DNA of 64,000 nt. It comes from Trachythela sp. YZ-2020 (Eukaryota > Cnidaria > Anthozoa > Malacalcyonacea > Clavulariidae). The position numbers and the translations under genes were made by a program. Where the stretch lies: positions 7,024,001-7,088,000 of the forward strand of contig JADLSH010000369.1 in the NCBI GenBank assembly GCA_016169945.1, given 5' to 3'. A model generated the notes under the pieces. The model did not search any database and had not been told where the DNA came from. It worked only from the letters and a program-made list of their open reading frames with translations. Shown here piece by piece: positions 26,351 through 40,068 of this stretch; position 1 is the first letter of the stretch, and each line of letters begins with the position of its first letter.

Positions 26351-29290
26351 TTAAATAATTTGGGGCCGGCCATTCCTTTTAATATTTTGAATATCGTTGT
26401 TAGTTCACGTTTATCTAATATTGTTTTTATTGGTTGCCATTGTAGTTTTTCAAATATATGAGAAGATCGGATACTATAATCTGAACTAGTTATTACACCA
26501 TAATTTCCATAATTTTTTTATATGAGAGCTAGCTATTGCCTATTATTATCATGCCAAATAGTACAGTAGAACAATAGTTAAAGTGTGGTATAAACACCAA
26601 TGCGTTGTACATTGTTACTAATACGTCTTGTGTTACAAAATCCTTTGTTTTCGTAAGAGGGCTATACTTTGGAAATTGTCTTACATTGTCGATCATTGTG
26701 TTTGTTCCAGTTCAGTTGGTCATTAATTATAAGACCAAGAACAGTTTTTTCTTTTACACGTTTTATCTGATAGTCGATCACCATAAAATATTTTTTGAGT
26801 TTCAGAAATCGCATCTAATCGATGTTTTGATCCGATAACTGACTCGGTTTTCTTTTTATTCAGTGTTAACTTATTACTCATTAACCATTTATGGATATTG
26901 TCTAAGTCGTGGTTTAATTTATATTCAGTGTCTACAGATGATTGCCCTTCACAAGATAAGTTTGTGTGATCTGCAAACATAGAGGCTTTAGTTGTCTGCA
27001 AACAGTTTGGAAGATCATTAATGTATAGGAGAAATAATAGTGGACCAAGGTTTGAGCCTGTGGAACACCACACAAAATTTCTGTCGTACTGACACGGCAT
27101 TATTTATTTTACAAATTAGTTTCCTCTGATATAAATATGATCGAAACCATCGTTCCTCGTAGGCTCGTACCCCACAACGTTCAAGTTTAGACAGGAGAAT
27201 AGTATGCAGGTCAACCGTGTCGAATGCCTTTTTTAGATCTAAAAATAATATTCCATTGATCGAAACTTGTCCATATTAGCTAGCCAATTATTTGTCAATG
27301 CAGGAGCGTAGTTTCAGTTGAGTGATTAAGACGGAAGCCTGACTGATTCCCAGTTATGACTTTATTTTCATACAGAAAAGCAAGCAGTTGGTTATAGATA
27401 TTTTTTTCGAAAACTTTAGCTACATTCGAATATTCGATATAACAGAAATATGTCTATAATTACCACAATCCGTTTTATCGTCAGATTTATATATTGGCGT
27501 AACGCTTGCAATTTTCCAATCATCAGGGAATATGCCAGTATTTAAAGACAAGTTGAATATATAATGCAAAGACTCCAATACAGCATTTCCTGTTCCTTGC
27601 ATGAGTTTAATTAACTGAAATTAATTTTATCAAGCCTCCTGATTTGCTGGCCTTCATGCTGGAAATTACATGACTTAACTCCTCTTTTGAAAATTATGGT
27701 TTTAAAAGTAAATGAATTTGACACAGGAGTGACATAGGTTGGAGGATCAATGTTATTGTCGGGAATTTTATCTGCAAGTTGTTTGCCTATTGCAGAAAAA
27801 TATTTGTTAAATTCGTTAGCAACTTGTTCGTCGCCTGCTATTGTCCGTTCCGTTAACTTTGATCTCATTAATTGATGTTGGCTTAGATTGCCTGCTTAAT
27901 ATTTAATTCATTTATTGTTCTCCAACTCTCTTTGCTATTCTTAGTGCTTGCTAATTTGGAGTTGTACTGGGTGTATAAAAAAACGAGACCTTTAGAAATC
28001 AAGCTTTATTGGACTGAATTTGAATGCCTTTGCACTACAGGGTGTCCCCAAAAAAGTCCCCCTATAGAAATCACTCTTTTGTTGTTAAACGTGCGTTGTT
28101 ATACCTCTGGGAATTTAAAATAGCTTCTAAAACGAACAGCAACACAAAAATGTCAAATTACAAATTCGTCTTAACGTCAGTTCGAGTAAGAATGGTTCAA
28201 CTGACTACAGAGCAACGCCGAGTATTTGTCGTAACAACTTATACGTCGCGTTAAATTATTTGGACGAAGGGAAGTTGTAAATACTTCCGCCGTTCATGTA
28301 CAATTCAATTAAATTCCCAAAGGTATAATAACGCACAAGAGTGATTTCTAAAGGGAGACTTTTTTGGGACACCCTGCATGTATGCTGAACCCACGGGTGC
28401 ATGCGTAAAACAGAATTGAAAGCCGTACTTTGAGTCTGGGTATATTGGTATAATGTAAAACAGTACAAACTCGTTGCTCCGTGGTCAGTTGAGCCATTTT
28501 TATTCGAACTGATGATATGACTAATTAGTATAATTGGACAATTTTTTATGCAGTTATGCTCCTTCATACGATTAGAAGCTATTTTTTTAAATAATCTCTG
28601 GGACTGTGATGGCTCTGTTTCTTAATCTCGTTAGTCATCCATGGGCTATAATCATGGGCTTTTTACCCTTCTTTGTCTCAATGGAGCATGTTTATTAGCA
28701 GTGTCTAGAAATATTTCGTTCCAAGTCTCCCACGGCTTGGTTTGGGTCATCGAGTTTAGTAAAGGCACTAAACGTTTCAATTAAATCGTTTTGAAATCGT
28801 AAGGCATTGAAATGTTTAAATTGTCTTGCTTCTACTATTTTTGGGCTTACTTTCGGGACGCCAATCTTGCGGAAAATGTACACGAGGCTATATGATCACT
28901 AATTCCCACGTGTATAATTCCAGAGTCAGAGGTTTCTGTATAGTCAATTTTCGTAATAATAATGTCAAGCAAAGACTGAGTATTGTTGATTATTCTCGTT
29001 GGTGTATAGTAATATGTTGTTTTAATTGATATATGTGCATCAAGTCTTTAAGATAATAGGTTGCAGTTAAGTCCCCAGCTATGATCAGATCTTTGTTTTC
29101 CTCTTCAGCTTTGTGCAAAAATATTTCAAAATGGTCAAATATCTCCGCATTTAGGTTAGGCGCACGGTACCATGAACTCACCAAAAATGGTTTCATTCTT
29201 GGCTAGCTTTTTTATCTCAATGCAAATTGCTTCAAGATTATCAGGCATCAGCTCGTTTCGGTCGACGTAAACAAGATTAATCAAGCAATA
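26351..29290 (-). pseudogene. LINE C, decayed, minus strand
   Basis: From high to low coordinates: an endonuclease fragment (VSSWYRAPNLNAEIFDHFE and DLIIAGDLT, 28990-29196), a middle region, and reverse transcriptase pieces (IFPDDWKIASVTPIYKSDD near 27500; GPLLFLLYINDLPNCL, FADHTNLS and WLMSNKLTLNKKKTE at 26723-27100). Numerous stops. Catalytic YADD is altered to FADH. A mariner-like MITE lies inside at 28038-28378. Confidence 0.7.
28038..28378. mobile_element. Mariner-like MITE with CAGGGTGTCCC ends
   Basis: Inverted ends CAGGGTGTCCCCAAAAAAGT and its counterpart near 28357-28378, extending inward about 60 bases with mismatches. The interior keeps a short transposase-like start (VQLTTEQRRVFVVTTY). 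Inserted in LINE C. Confidence 0.65.
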
Positions 29291-30890
29291 TTAAATAATT
29301 ATAACTTTCATATTATAGATCCTCGAACATTTAATCACTTTTGTAATTTTTTAATCATCTTTCTAAATTCTATAAATAATATAATATTAAATTGAATTGG
29401 TTAACCAGTCACTGATACGTTCATTGTACCAGATGGAGTTTATGACTTTCTTCACTTTTGGCAACTTTACGAGTTTTTTTACATCATTATACGGTCTCAA
29501 GTAATAGAGTTTCTTAAACAAACTTATTTCAATAAGCTAGTACGCAAATCAAAATACGAAAGTACGCTAGTACTATGGTGCTGATTTCCGTTGTATATTT
29601 GGACTCCAGAAGATAGTCGAGATGTCTATGGTTTGAAAAAATATTTATTTACTTTTGGAGTTCTTCCGATCTTTGCTTATTATGAGTCTGATTTAGCCCT
29701 AGTATTTTTTGCCCTATAGTATATTTGATTTGATTTGAATGACAACGCTTTTGTGGTGGTGCGCGCCACGAAGACCCTGGGGACGAGGTTGGAAATGTTT
29801 ATTTGCAATAGAGACATAGACGACAATGCATTGCATTTCGATAGGGCGTCGATGTTGTTGAAACGATAATGCGAGTGGACTAGTGGGATCAAGGGCCGGT
29901 TCATATAGTGTTGGTTGTACGAAGGCCGTTTAGCACTACCACCGGATAGTGATTTTTTCAACCTTTGGCTTTGTAAGAATGCCTGAAAACTGGGTTATGC
30001 CATGCAATCAACGAACAATTTCACTATCCGGTGGATATAGCGCTGTCCTCGTGACAACCAGCCCCTGATAATCTGGATGGATCGCTTGTTAAATTGTCCT
30101 TGGAATTGTCAATACAATATGAACAAAATTATAATAGTTTTAAATCCAAAGTCTGTCAGAAAGCAAGAAAAAGTAGACCAAAACGAGATGGAAAAAGCCA
30201 GCCAACAAATGACAATGGGACATAAACGGCGAAGAAAAATTTGTAGCTGTTTCTGAGTTTGAAATATACTTTCTTGCTTAAAAGTTCGCATTCAACGGCG
30301 ACAAGAAACGCAAAAGTCTGTGCTATTTTGACATTCAAAGATACAAACACAAACCAAACCAAATTTATCCACAGTTCTATGCGCAAAATAGGGAAGCCTC
30401 ACATAATTTATCGATTTCTCCTTCACTTCTTCTCCGACTGATATTCACAATACTGATACAGTTCCAGAACGATGAGATAATCACACGATTGAGGTCTGAA
30501 TTGAGACTAAACTACTAGCATAAACAGTAAACACAATGGAATACATACATCCTTTATTAAATGGTCTCTCTACTCGATGGCGGCACGAGAAGCCGGTTCA
30601 GCACCACCCTCCTTATGGATAGGGTTGGTTGGCAGAACATTATCATCCTATTAAGGATGGAAGAAGGCGGTCAATGACTCGTACCTCCCTTAACAATTAC
30701 CTGTATGTGCCTCTAAGTGAAACCAGGCAAATATATCTGTATTAAGATAATAACTATCATAACCAGCAATCACAATTATCTCTAATAATGTATATATATA
30801 TATACACACCAATCCATACATATATATACATAAAATGATACACCCACATAGACATATATATTATTATATGCATATACACATACGCATCAG
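29291..30890. other. Repeat-rich intergenic DNA
   Basis: No gene. Contains a copy of the dispersed sequence CCCTGGGGACGAGGTTGG near 29775, a copy of the GTTGTACGAAGGCCG repeat near 29915 that recurs near 50985, and TA/ATAC microsatellites at about 30785-30880. Confidence 0.4.
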
Positions 30891-31062
30891 GACGACCACA
30901 GCGTCTAAACCCCATTGAAGGATCCAGAACTTGGGAACAAGGTTCCAGTGCCATGGCTGACAAAGACGGACACCGAGTTCCCCACCTCCTGTTGATGTAT
31001 GCGACTGCTGTCGTGTTGTCGATTCGCAGGTGAATGTGGTTGGGAGGCCAGGACTCCCTCAC
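30890..31062 (-). pseudogene. DIRS-type retrotransposon RNase H fragment
   Basis: Encodes LRIDNTTAVAYINRRWGTR followed by CPSLSAMALE, the conserved strand-helix block of the RNase H domain in DIRS/Ngaro retrotransposons. It is only a fragment; the frame runs out into microsatellite. Confidence 0.65.
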
Positions 31063-31682
31063 AACCTTGTAAGGACAAAGATGGTTATGCAGGCAGCCTT
31101 GAGCTCCAATACATTGATATTAAGCCGTGATTGCTTCAAGCTCCAACCTTCCCTGATGGAAATGTTGTTGGCTGTTGCATCGCAGATCTCGAGCCGCGAG
31201 AGCTAGGTCTGGTACCACGTATAAAAAGAACTGTATATCCCTACATATTCCTCTTTTGACGAGTGCTTCTAAACCTAAACTCAATACGAATGACAGCAGA
31301 GGGCGGGGAGGAAAATATGTCTAGGTATACACTTAACCAGTGCAACTGCCTATACATGCAGTTACTCATACCATTACTCTTTCCTCGCTTGGTAGGGGAA
31401 CAGTATTGCTCATATCAGTCTACGAAGAAGTTCGGAGAACTACGTCTCCCCTTCAGGTAAGTGTGCCCTCCGGGGAAACTTCATTTCGCCCACGAGAAAC
31501 GTCGTATGGTCTTTCTCTGAAGACCTCCCACCCAACCCCAACCCCTACAAACGTCACGCATAGTTCGACATTATATGGCATACATAAACACTGCAAAACT
31601 ACTGTAAAACTTCTTCAATGAATACTTCCTATACGATTATATTTGAAAGCGCTTTGAGAAAGTATAATTACAATTAGTATAG

Positions 31683-31838
31683 GAAATAGCACGGTTCGAG
31701 AAGTATTAATGAAAAATTGCACGCGTGTTTGGCGAAATATTCGTAATACCGCGAGTGCGAAGCACGAGTGGTATTACGAATATTTCGCCAAACACAAGTG
31801 CAATTTTTCATTAATACTTCGAGAACAAGTGCTATTTC
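31683..31838. repeat. Fold-back hairpin 1, about 155 bp
   Basis: Arms pair from GAAATAGCAC to GTGCTATTTC through a long near-perfect stem. The centre GCGAGTGCGAAGCACGAGTG is CpG-containing. Confidence 0.75.
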
Positions 31839-31908
31839 GTATTAATATTATTATTTAACAATTTTTACTCAATTTTTACTCAATTTTACTCAATTGACGT
31901 TGCTCAAT

Positions 31909-31976
31909 TTTTACTAGGGGTATTTGGGAGAAAATACCACATGTGGTATTTTCTCTCAAATACCCATAGTAAAAAG
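31909..31976. repeat. Fold-back hairpin 2, about 68 bp
   Basis: Arms TTTTTACTA.GGGTATTTG and CAAATACCCATAGTAAAAA meet at the palindromic centre ACCACATGTGGT. Confidence 0.72.
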
Positions 31977-33725
31977 AATTAAGAGAAAATTTTGATGTTC
32001 TTAGCCAATCAGAAACGAGGAAAATTGTTAATAATGATATTACTTCGGTAATTATATGACGCTAATTAGGTCGATAAAATGAGCTCTTATAGTAATACCC
32101 CAATGGAATATTGAAGAAACTGCAATCCAGCTCCAGTATCAATAGTAAAATACAGACCAAAATAATGAACAAAACACAGTGTAAATGACAACAAACTTGC
32201 AAAAGCGGGAGTGGAAATGTTGTAGTTTTTTTTACTCAATTGACTGTAAAATTGTTTGTGGTATTTGTGCATGCATAATTATGCAATTTTCGGAATTTTC
32301 TCCCAAACATTTTGTCTTTGTTCGCTTATCAATCAAGATTTCAAAAATCTATACAAACATGGTAATTTATAAATTATAATGTATAGAATAAATGGACCTA
32401 CGCCACGGCGTTTGCATCAAGTTGTTATATTTTTCAATACTCTGCTAATGGGACAATGGCGAATATTGGCGATGATTCCAAACAACTATCGAACAACTAT
32501 CCATTTTTCCCACATGTAACGTACACAAAGAAACGTCACAGCCGCCAACCCCCACGCCTCCAGTTTATTCAGAATATGTCAGATCATACTGTCGGAAACC
32601 ATGCTAGAGAACGTACATTGCCATTGCATGAATAAAAATTTAGCCTGTTCTCCATTCTAAACGTATCGTAAGTGTAACGAAACGTTGCGTATTTTACTAG
32701 ACGTAGACTAAAAAATTTAATTAGGCGTACATTTCGATACAGTTGAAAACGGGCTTTACCAGGCTGTAGAAAGGGGGGGGGGGGGGCTTGGGGATATAGA
32801 CGCCCTTCCTCAAGCTATGGGGAACTGAGCCCTCATTCTTTTTGCAAGAATGCTTGTAAATATTAGTGTACTTTTTCCATAGTTCTCATTCTCCAAGCAT
32901 CACTTATGACTATTTCAGGCATGAATATAGTATAAAGAATGTTATCACGGGATTGGACGCTTACTTATGACGTCATCCATACCCGAATATTTTCACCCTT
33001 GCGGTAACATGCTCGTCTAGAGAACCCCCCTAGTTATGAATTTAGTTCTATAGCACTGGTTTACAGACTTTGGCACCCCTTGTTAACATTTACTGGGGGA
33101 CTAGGTGCGTAACTTCTTTTGCATGTGCGAATGTCATTAATGGCACGAGTTCACCATCACTAGAACATAGTTAATGTAATGATAATAGAAAACATATTTC
33201 TTGTCAGTATAATTATGGTTTTCCTGATGTTGGTTGTGAACCCAACAGCCTGTCTCTAATTTAGTCATACAACGTTCCTTGTCAGACGACCTCTTAGATT
33301 TAATGTTTGCGAGGTTGTGGCCCCTTTTACTTTGTACTAGGTAGATGCGAAGCATCACTGGAGCGAGACATCTGACCGAAACATAATGCGCTATAAACTT
33401 GTTATTTTACTATGATTTTACTCATCGAGGACAATGGGAAGTGCTTGCACGATTTGTACATAATACTGAATCATTGAGAAGCAGGAAAAGACATTTTCAG
33501 AAAATGCTATACAATGTGTCAATGGTAGCAATATTGACATTGCACCTGTAGAGGCTGCAGGCTGTAAGATGATAGAAAATCAATACGCTCACACTGCTAG
33601 AAGTGTGTCAGAATTCAGAACTGTAAATTAAAAAATGAATGAAAATAGCAATGGAAATAACGTAGCTTCGAAAATCTGATATCAAAAATAATTTGAGTTG
33701 ACATATCAATTTTTGCGTATTTATA

Positions 33726-33870
33726 AAGAAATAGAAAACGAGTCGTGTGCTTTATGGTGTTGATAAAGCACGAGGGGAATGTTGGGAGAACACGAGAGAA
33801 GTGTTCTCCCAACATTCCCCGAGTGCTTTATCACACCATAAAGGGACAAGACGAGTTTTTCTATTTCTTT
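33726..33870. repeat. Fold-back hairpin 3, about 145 bp
   Basis: AAAGAAATAGAAAA pairs with the terminal TTTTCTATTTCTTT. The inner stem GGGAGAACACGAGAGAAGTG / TTCTCCC is almost perfect. Confidence 0.75.
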
Positions 33871-36800
33871 TATATTATAAGTGGTATATAAGCACAGTAA
33901 ACAATTTTGTTCAAAGATCAATATTGTTATTCTCCTAACATGTAATCACTGACGTCACTCACAAGCTTTTCAATGTTTTCATTGCTTAGCAACAACACAA
34001 GCTTGAATCCTGCCAATCCTGGCCTGCGGAGGATATTAAAAAGGAACAAAAACTGTTGAACATTTTTCAAAAATAGTCCACAATGATAGACAGATTGGTT
34101 TTCGTTGTTCTGCTTCACTTTTGTCCTGGATTCGGTTTAAAAGCGAAGGTTTTTGTCAAGCTGCTTTGACGACATTCATGGCTGTCAAGTTGGATTTTTC
34201 ATCTTGAACCAAATATATCAGGCAGTCTTTGTTTGAAGGTACTGTTTGAATATTTTTTGTGTGTTTTTTTTGTTGTTCAGTGACAGAATAATTAAACATC
34301 GTCTTTATATTCTATGACATTGTATTTTGTGAATGTAGCGAGTTCCAAATTGATTGGTATGAACCATATATGCATATATATATGGTGACCTCATTAGCAT
34401 ATTGAAATAATGGTCGCCAAATTTGCATATAGCAATTGTTGCAAAACAGATCCTGTTGGGGAGGGGCAAAGGAGAAAAATGGTTGAATTCAGATCAACAA
34501 AGCGTGATTGGGGCAACTAATAAGCATGATTAGCTGATCAGATTAAAACCTGTTAAATGAGAATAGGCAATGTGTTTATGTGGGCAAGTGTTAACTGTTC
34601 ATGCAAACGAATGCCATGGGGTGGCCAGGGTAGCCAATCAACGTTTTTCTCAGAAGGTTTAAACTGCGGTTTGCTCCAAAACTCAACCACCAACCTGCAA
34701 ATTAAACCCTGCACGGTTTTCTAAAAACAATAAAACTGACAATTACACAAGCAATATTTCACATTTTATTTATTGCCATGTGTACACCCCTATTCCACTC
34801 TATATAATAGTAAGGACTAATATATCTAATATCTGTCGTTCTATTTTGTCTATATTTTATTTCTCACACAATTTTACCCTTCTCCACTTAAACACTATTA
34901 CACTAGCAGTACCTTTGTACCATTTACTACACACACCATTTTAATTAAATAAATAATTTAGTTCCATATTCTTTTTTTTAAGACTATAAATTTACTGTCC
35001 TGCAGTTTTGGTTACTATGCTATTTTGCCACTATTGGCACTAGATGTTTATATGTTCAGTATTCTTAAACTAACATTCTTAAACACTTCAATCTGAAGCT
35101 AAGACAAGTTTCAAAAGACTATATTCATGACCTGTGGAAGTATTTCAATAATTTACATGTCATACAGTAGACTCCCTAACAGCAACTCTTTGTGTCAACA
35201 CAGTCAAAGGGATGTTGTGAGGGATTCTAGACACATGAGGCCTCTGGCAAAATTGTTGGCTCTGTTTTGGGATATTCAACTGGTATAAAGCAGATGCATA
35301 CATATTCATTTTGTCAAGAAGTTATGTTCCAATAGACTCCCAATGTTCAATAAAATGCTCCCCCAAAATGCAGGAAATGCCACTTAAGAGATTCTTGTTA
35401 AAATATTTCTATGGGAACCTGATGCCTCAGGACCCCCCTTGGCTACATGTTTGAGAAACACATGCAAGCCTAGGACAAAACATGGTTTCCACCATGGTGA
35501 ATGTTGAATGTTTACACTGCGCACCTAACTTCTTGAGACAAAGCTGAACAAATGACCCATATTTTTTAATATCTGAGTTTTTCTAAGAAATACAAAGCTT
35601 TGCAGTTATCTGGAATATCTATAAATAGTCTATAAATAATAGTACCTGCATTGGCACGTAATATTATTCCTTGAAAAATACAACTTTAGAAACTGGAGAA
35701 ATGTAGGATTACTGCAGAGCCTTATTTCAATAAATACTCCAAACTTCATCATTAAAAAATAAGGGTCTGCTCCCAGGGTATACCCTTCTCCAACTGCACC
35801 TTGAAGTCAAATTTCTCATTTCAATTGTGACATTTACTTGTATCATTTATACTTAGTGTTATATGCATGTTATCACAGTTAATGAGAAAACATAAATTTC
35901 AACTGCATTGGGCCACATTCATATTCATGTTGGTACATGTGAATTTGTTGTTTTGGCTGGAAACTTGAATATAGACTTGGCCCCTAAGTGGTGTGCTGTT
36001 CAGCTGTTGAATATCAAAAATCAAAATAATATTCAAAGCAAGAGACTGTTGATTGTTTTGTGAGTAACTGAAACATGTAGCAATATAAACCTTAATTGTA
36101 TATGAAAACAATGTCACCTTTTATATCACTAAGGCAAGACAATAAATAAACCAATGCAATGCATTGGGACAATTGCATTGGTTCACAGATGGGAGGGCTT
36201 TGTCATTAGCACTATAGCTTTACCATGGTTACAATATAAGCATTGGAGTTAGAGACAATCAGACCCCCACATCGATATCTAATGCATGCAAGCTCAGGTA
36301 ATAGGAAATTATGCAATGCATGACAGTGACAGGTTACTAAACTACAGGAAACTAAGTGTATTATAAATACTTATAACTTACTTTGTGCCAAGGTCATATG
36401 TCAAAATGTTCAATAATATAAATTAATGACACCCATGAGTAAATAATTATATGTTCATGCATTTAAGCATGTACTGTACAAAGGTTACAAGCTTGAAAAG
36501 TACCCAATGTTATATACCTCACTTTTTGTCTACATGGTCATAGCTTGCAACATCACTCTGGTGGTATTGAATAAAGAGTACTTCATTGACACAACTCATG
36601 TCTCTTTAAAAAGCCGCCAAAGCCCGCCATTTGAGATATTGCTTTCGCGGCGCCTGCCAAACAGCACACATTAACTATGCGTCCTTTGTGCTCCATCAAA
36701 CAGCATGGACACACAGAATATGTATCAAGTGGCAGTCACGAAGAAATATCATTCCATTTCTGCCCCAGCGATAAAACAAATATGTATAGACAATCACAAA

Positions 36801-36950
36801 ATGATGTCTTATTGATATAACAACAACAGCAGCTGTCTCGTACATCTTAAATAATTCAACAAGGTATCAAGTTTTCCAGCTGCTCTCGGCGGGGTCACAT
36901 CATAATGCTAGAAATACGCAGTAAAAACTCGCGATATTTCACGCATATTG
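33871..36950. other. Non-coding DNA downstream of the JAZF1-like gene
   Basis: No other gene seen. Part is probably the long 3' untranslated region of the minus-strand gene at 36951. Composition is uniform and free of obvious transposons from about 34750 to 36600, which contrasts with the rest of the window. Confidence 0.4.
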
Positions 36951-37640
36951 TTACACATATACCTCGATTCCATTCCCATGTGTTTCTGTAATGTTCTGAG
37001 GATGTACATTTGTGGAATGCCGTGTAGCAATGTGATGTCGCAGTCCACTCTGATTTTTGTAACTTTTCCCGCAATGACATTTATGTGGTTTCTTCGTCTT
37101 TCCGTCTTTACAATGACCATTTTTAGCATGATATTTAATCCCGTTTGCATTCTTGTATTTTTTGCCACATCCTTTGACTGGGCAAATATATCGCTTAGAA
37201 TCCCCGTCTTCCATTGTGACTGAATTTAGAATGAGCTCGCTAGTCAAGCCATCAGAGGTTGTCCATGAATCATCACTATTATCACTTATATTTCCATCAT
37301 CATCGCCGTTCTCTGAAGCCTCTGGTGTTGCCATACATGAACTTACACTGTACGCTGATATAGCTTTCTTTTTCTTAGGTGTATAGTCAAGATCATAGTT
37401 GCTATCGCCCTCTATACCTATCTCTTTCATCTTCCTGTGAGCAGATCTAGTGGCCTCAGAGAAAAAGCAGTTTACATACGATAGCGGGACGGCAGCAGGT
37501 TGAGCGGCTTCTTGTTTCTCAAGTATACGTGGATCTTTCTCAATATGCACTGCCTCAATATGATCTATAAGATCAAGTAAAGATGAACAATTCTTACCAC
37601 AATGGTTCCATAAGCAAGAGTATCTGAAGAACGCAGCCAT
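36951..37640 (-). CDS. JAZF1: JAZF1-like zinc-finger protein, single exon
   Basis: 229 residues. The N terminus (CLWNHCGKNCSSLLDLIDHI, EAVHIEKDPRILEKQE, VPLSYVNCFF) matches the first zinc finger and adjoining segment of JAZF1. An acidic Ser/Asp middle contains DDSWTTSDGLTSELIL. The C-terminal fingers (CPVKGCGKKYKNANGIKYH; CHCGKSYKNQSGLRHHIATRH) match the JAZF1 pair. JAZF1 is a nuclear cofactor linked to nuclear receptors and the NuA4/TIP60 acetyltransferase complex in vertebrates. The coding region is uninterrupted here, whereas vertebrate JAZF1 has several exons; either introns were lost or this is a retrocopy. The frame is intact and the flanks are relatively transposon-poor, which favours a working gene. 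Confidence 0.9.
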   Translation of the reverse strand: MAAFFRYSCLWNHCGKNCSSLLDLIDHIEAVHIEKDPRILEKQEAAQPAAVPLSYVNCFFSEATRSAHRKMKEIGIEGDSNYDLDYTPKKKKAISAYSVSSCMATPEASENGDDDGNISDNSDDSWTTSDGLTSELILNSVTMEDGDSKRYICPVKGCGKKYKNANGIKYHAKNGHCKDGKTKKPHKCHCGKSYKNQSGLRHHIATRHSTNVHPQNITETHGNGIEVYV

Positions 37641-40045
37641 GTTTGTATATATCTTTCCTCAGTGACATGTAATGTTGAAATGACGTCAAATGATCAGATG
37701 TTGTTTGCTATTCTTTATGCGTCGGGAAAACCCGCGAACATTCTCAGCCAACCGAGAGAGACCTGTTGTTGCTAGGTCGCCCACGTTACAGTCATTTCAC
37801 TTCCGCTCTACAGATTCTTGTGCCACTATATATGGTCTAATAGATGGTAGAATTATAAAGACTACTGTCTAGCTTCTCAGAAAACGAACAGGACTTAATA
37901 TGCGTCAGCTTAACGCACGCGAAAGTCCGTAACTAGGGAATTTACAGTGGAAAATAAATGTAAATGTTTGCTATAATTAAGAGGGCATATAATTAAAGGT
38001 CACACGAATTTGAACTTTTATAATTAGCTTCAGCGCTCCCTTGTACAAGTATCACGTTCCAGCATGAGCGTGGCCAAAAATAATCTTGTCATGTTGAGCT
38101 ATATGGGGATGACTATTAACCTCATGCCTCGTCATGTGTTTTTATACACAATGACCAAACTCATTCATTCTCATTTGAAGAATATAAAATCATAATTGTC
38201 ATGTATATATATATATAATTATAATATTATGGCTATTAAACGCACTACGTAAATGGTATCAGTGTAAGACAGCCTAAAAATTTCTGTAATTCTAATTTAC
38301 TAGCACTGTAACACCCTACTCCATAAACATAGATGACATAATTATTAATCTTTGTTGTCGCAGAAAACCTCGCACATATTTTGCAATAAAAAGAAATTTC
38401 CAGAACCATGCAGATCGCGTGCCAAGACGGGTTAATTAAATGCCACCTTCCTATTCTATGACATGAAACCATAAATCTCATAATTAATCATACACTTGGA
38501 CTTGTCTTAGACGCCATAAAACATCCCACCTCCAGACCATTTTCACAATGTTTCATTTAAAATCGATCGTCATCAATCCATGATAGCTACGATCTATTTA
38601 TAACCTATAATATCTCTTATCACACAGCATCCGACTGTATGGTCATGTCATAGACATAGTCAACAAATCATAAATACCGCTCTAGTCCTTATCATAAATA
38701 CCGCTCTTTGAGAGGTGGGCGAGATGATTAAAAAATGTCTTGTCAGACTATTTCTACCCTTAAATTTATCGATACATTTATCTGTCGTTCCATCAAAATA
38801 AATAGCTAGCTATAGATAAGATTACTTCATCTTGGTACGGTTTTAATCGCTACCACTCGATCAGTGGTTTTATTCGTATCCCAAAATCTAGATCTGTTAA
38901 AATTCAGGATATTAAGATAACTGCTTCTTGTTTTTATTACTGCATTAGCGGTTTTAATCGTATACTTCCAGGTTGGCCGATAAAGGTCTTGTGTAAAGCA
39001 AGCTAAAATTTTCTTTTTTCTCAAAATTGATAGATATACTATTTGTTCTGTCAAATACAGAATATGATTATGTAATCACTGGATTTAGTCGTATACCTTT
39101 TATCGAATTTGATAGCAATATATAGAGAGGGTCTGAAGTATTATTCATCTACTCTTGCATTCTTCAGTAAATATTTATTTGCCAGACAACGGAACCAAAC
39201 CTCAGCATGAGACGTTAGAAACAATTGCCGGATGTGATGTGACAACGATGGCCTGATCTGAGTGTTGTGGTATTGAGGTGGTGCCTAAAACACACCCTAA
39301 TTTTTAACCTACGTGCATGATTAACATGAATGATGAGTCTAGTGTCAGTTGTGTGACAATTCACGTGCAGGATAAATATAGACCACTTTGCATTTACCAT
39401 CCGGTACACTCCAGTAATTCTGCAAATAGTCTCTATTGTAAAGGGTGTGGATAAAACGCGGACGGAGGACGGCGGACTTTTCTTATATCGTGAGAAAAAT
39501 GTTTCCCCCCGCTTTGCAAATCAAAAGAAGGTAGCTCCGCTATACTTGAAACTTTTTAAAGGAATTTTATTCTTGGTTAGGCAAGGACTATTTAGTGTGA
39601 CCATTTCTGAGGACATAATTTGATTAGTTTGCATAAGATTTCTCCTTATTAATGCTTCATTCAAGTTTGGTCCAGTGTAATCGCCCAAGATTTTATGCAA
39701 CAATATTGATTTAGTTGTACATCATCTTGTTTCTAACTAATTTTCCCAAGCAAGAGATCGAAGACTGTGTATTCTATTCTAATATTGTATTTGCTCAGGG
39801 GCTCAAGCTCAGTTAATTAACGCGTTTCTTTTATCGTGTGAAATTTTTGTATATAATAGAAACTTATAAATTTTTCACATTTGGGGGCCGCCATACAGGT
39901 TAAACTTGATCATTGAAATATGTCAGTTCGCACTTTTAATGCAGAGGAGGGCGATGACGGACTCCCCTGGAATTTTATTAGTATATATAGTATTTTAAAG
40001 TGACATTTTTTGCGAAATCAATGAGTAATGGAAGTATTGACTTTG
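37641..40045. other. Upstream region of the JAZF1-like gene, no gene
   Basis: A CpG-richer stretch just beyond the start codon (37640-37920) may hold the promoter. A TA microsatellite lies at about 38200. The remainder is unremarkable AT-rich sequence with C-runs near 40053. Confidence 0.4.
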
Positions 40046-40068
40046 ACACCCCCCCCCTCCCCCCCCAC

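Larger units (their letters stand above)
31063..33725. other. Intergenic DNA with two fold-back palindromes
   Basis: No gene called. Two hairpins are listed separately (31683-31838, 31909-31976). A minus-strand fragment at 33137-33358 (LVQSKRGHNLANIKSK) resembles a retrotransposon domain end but is too short to assign. A G-run lies near 32775. Confidence 0.4.

Noticed and set aside
30757..31062. 101-residue minus-strand gene
   Set aside because: Only the first ~60 residues are meaningful (DIRS RNase H); the rest is translated TATA microsatellite.
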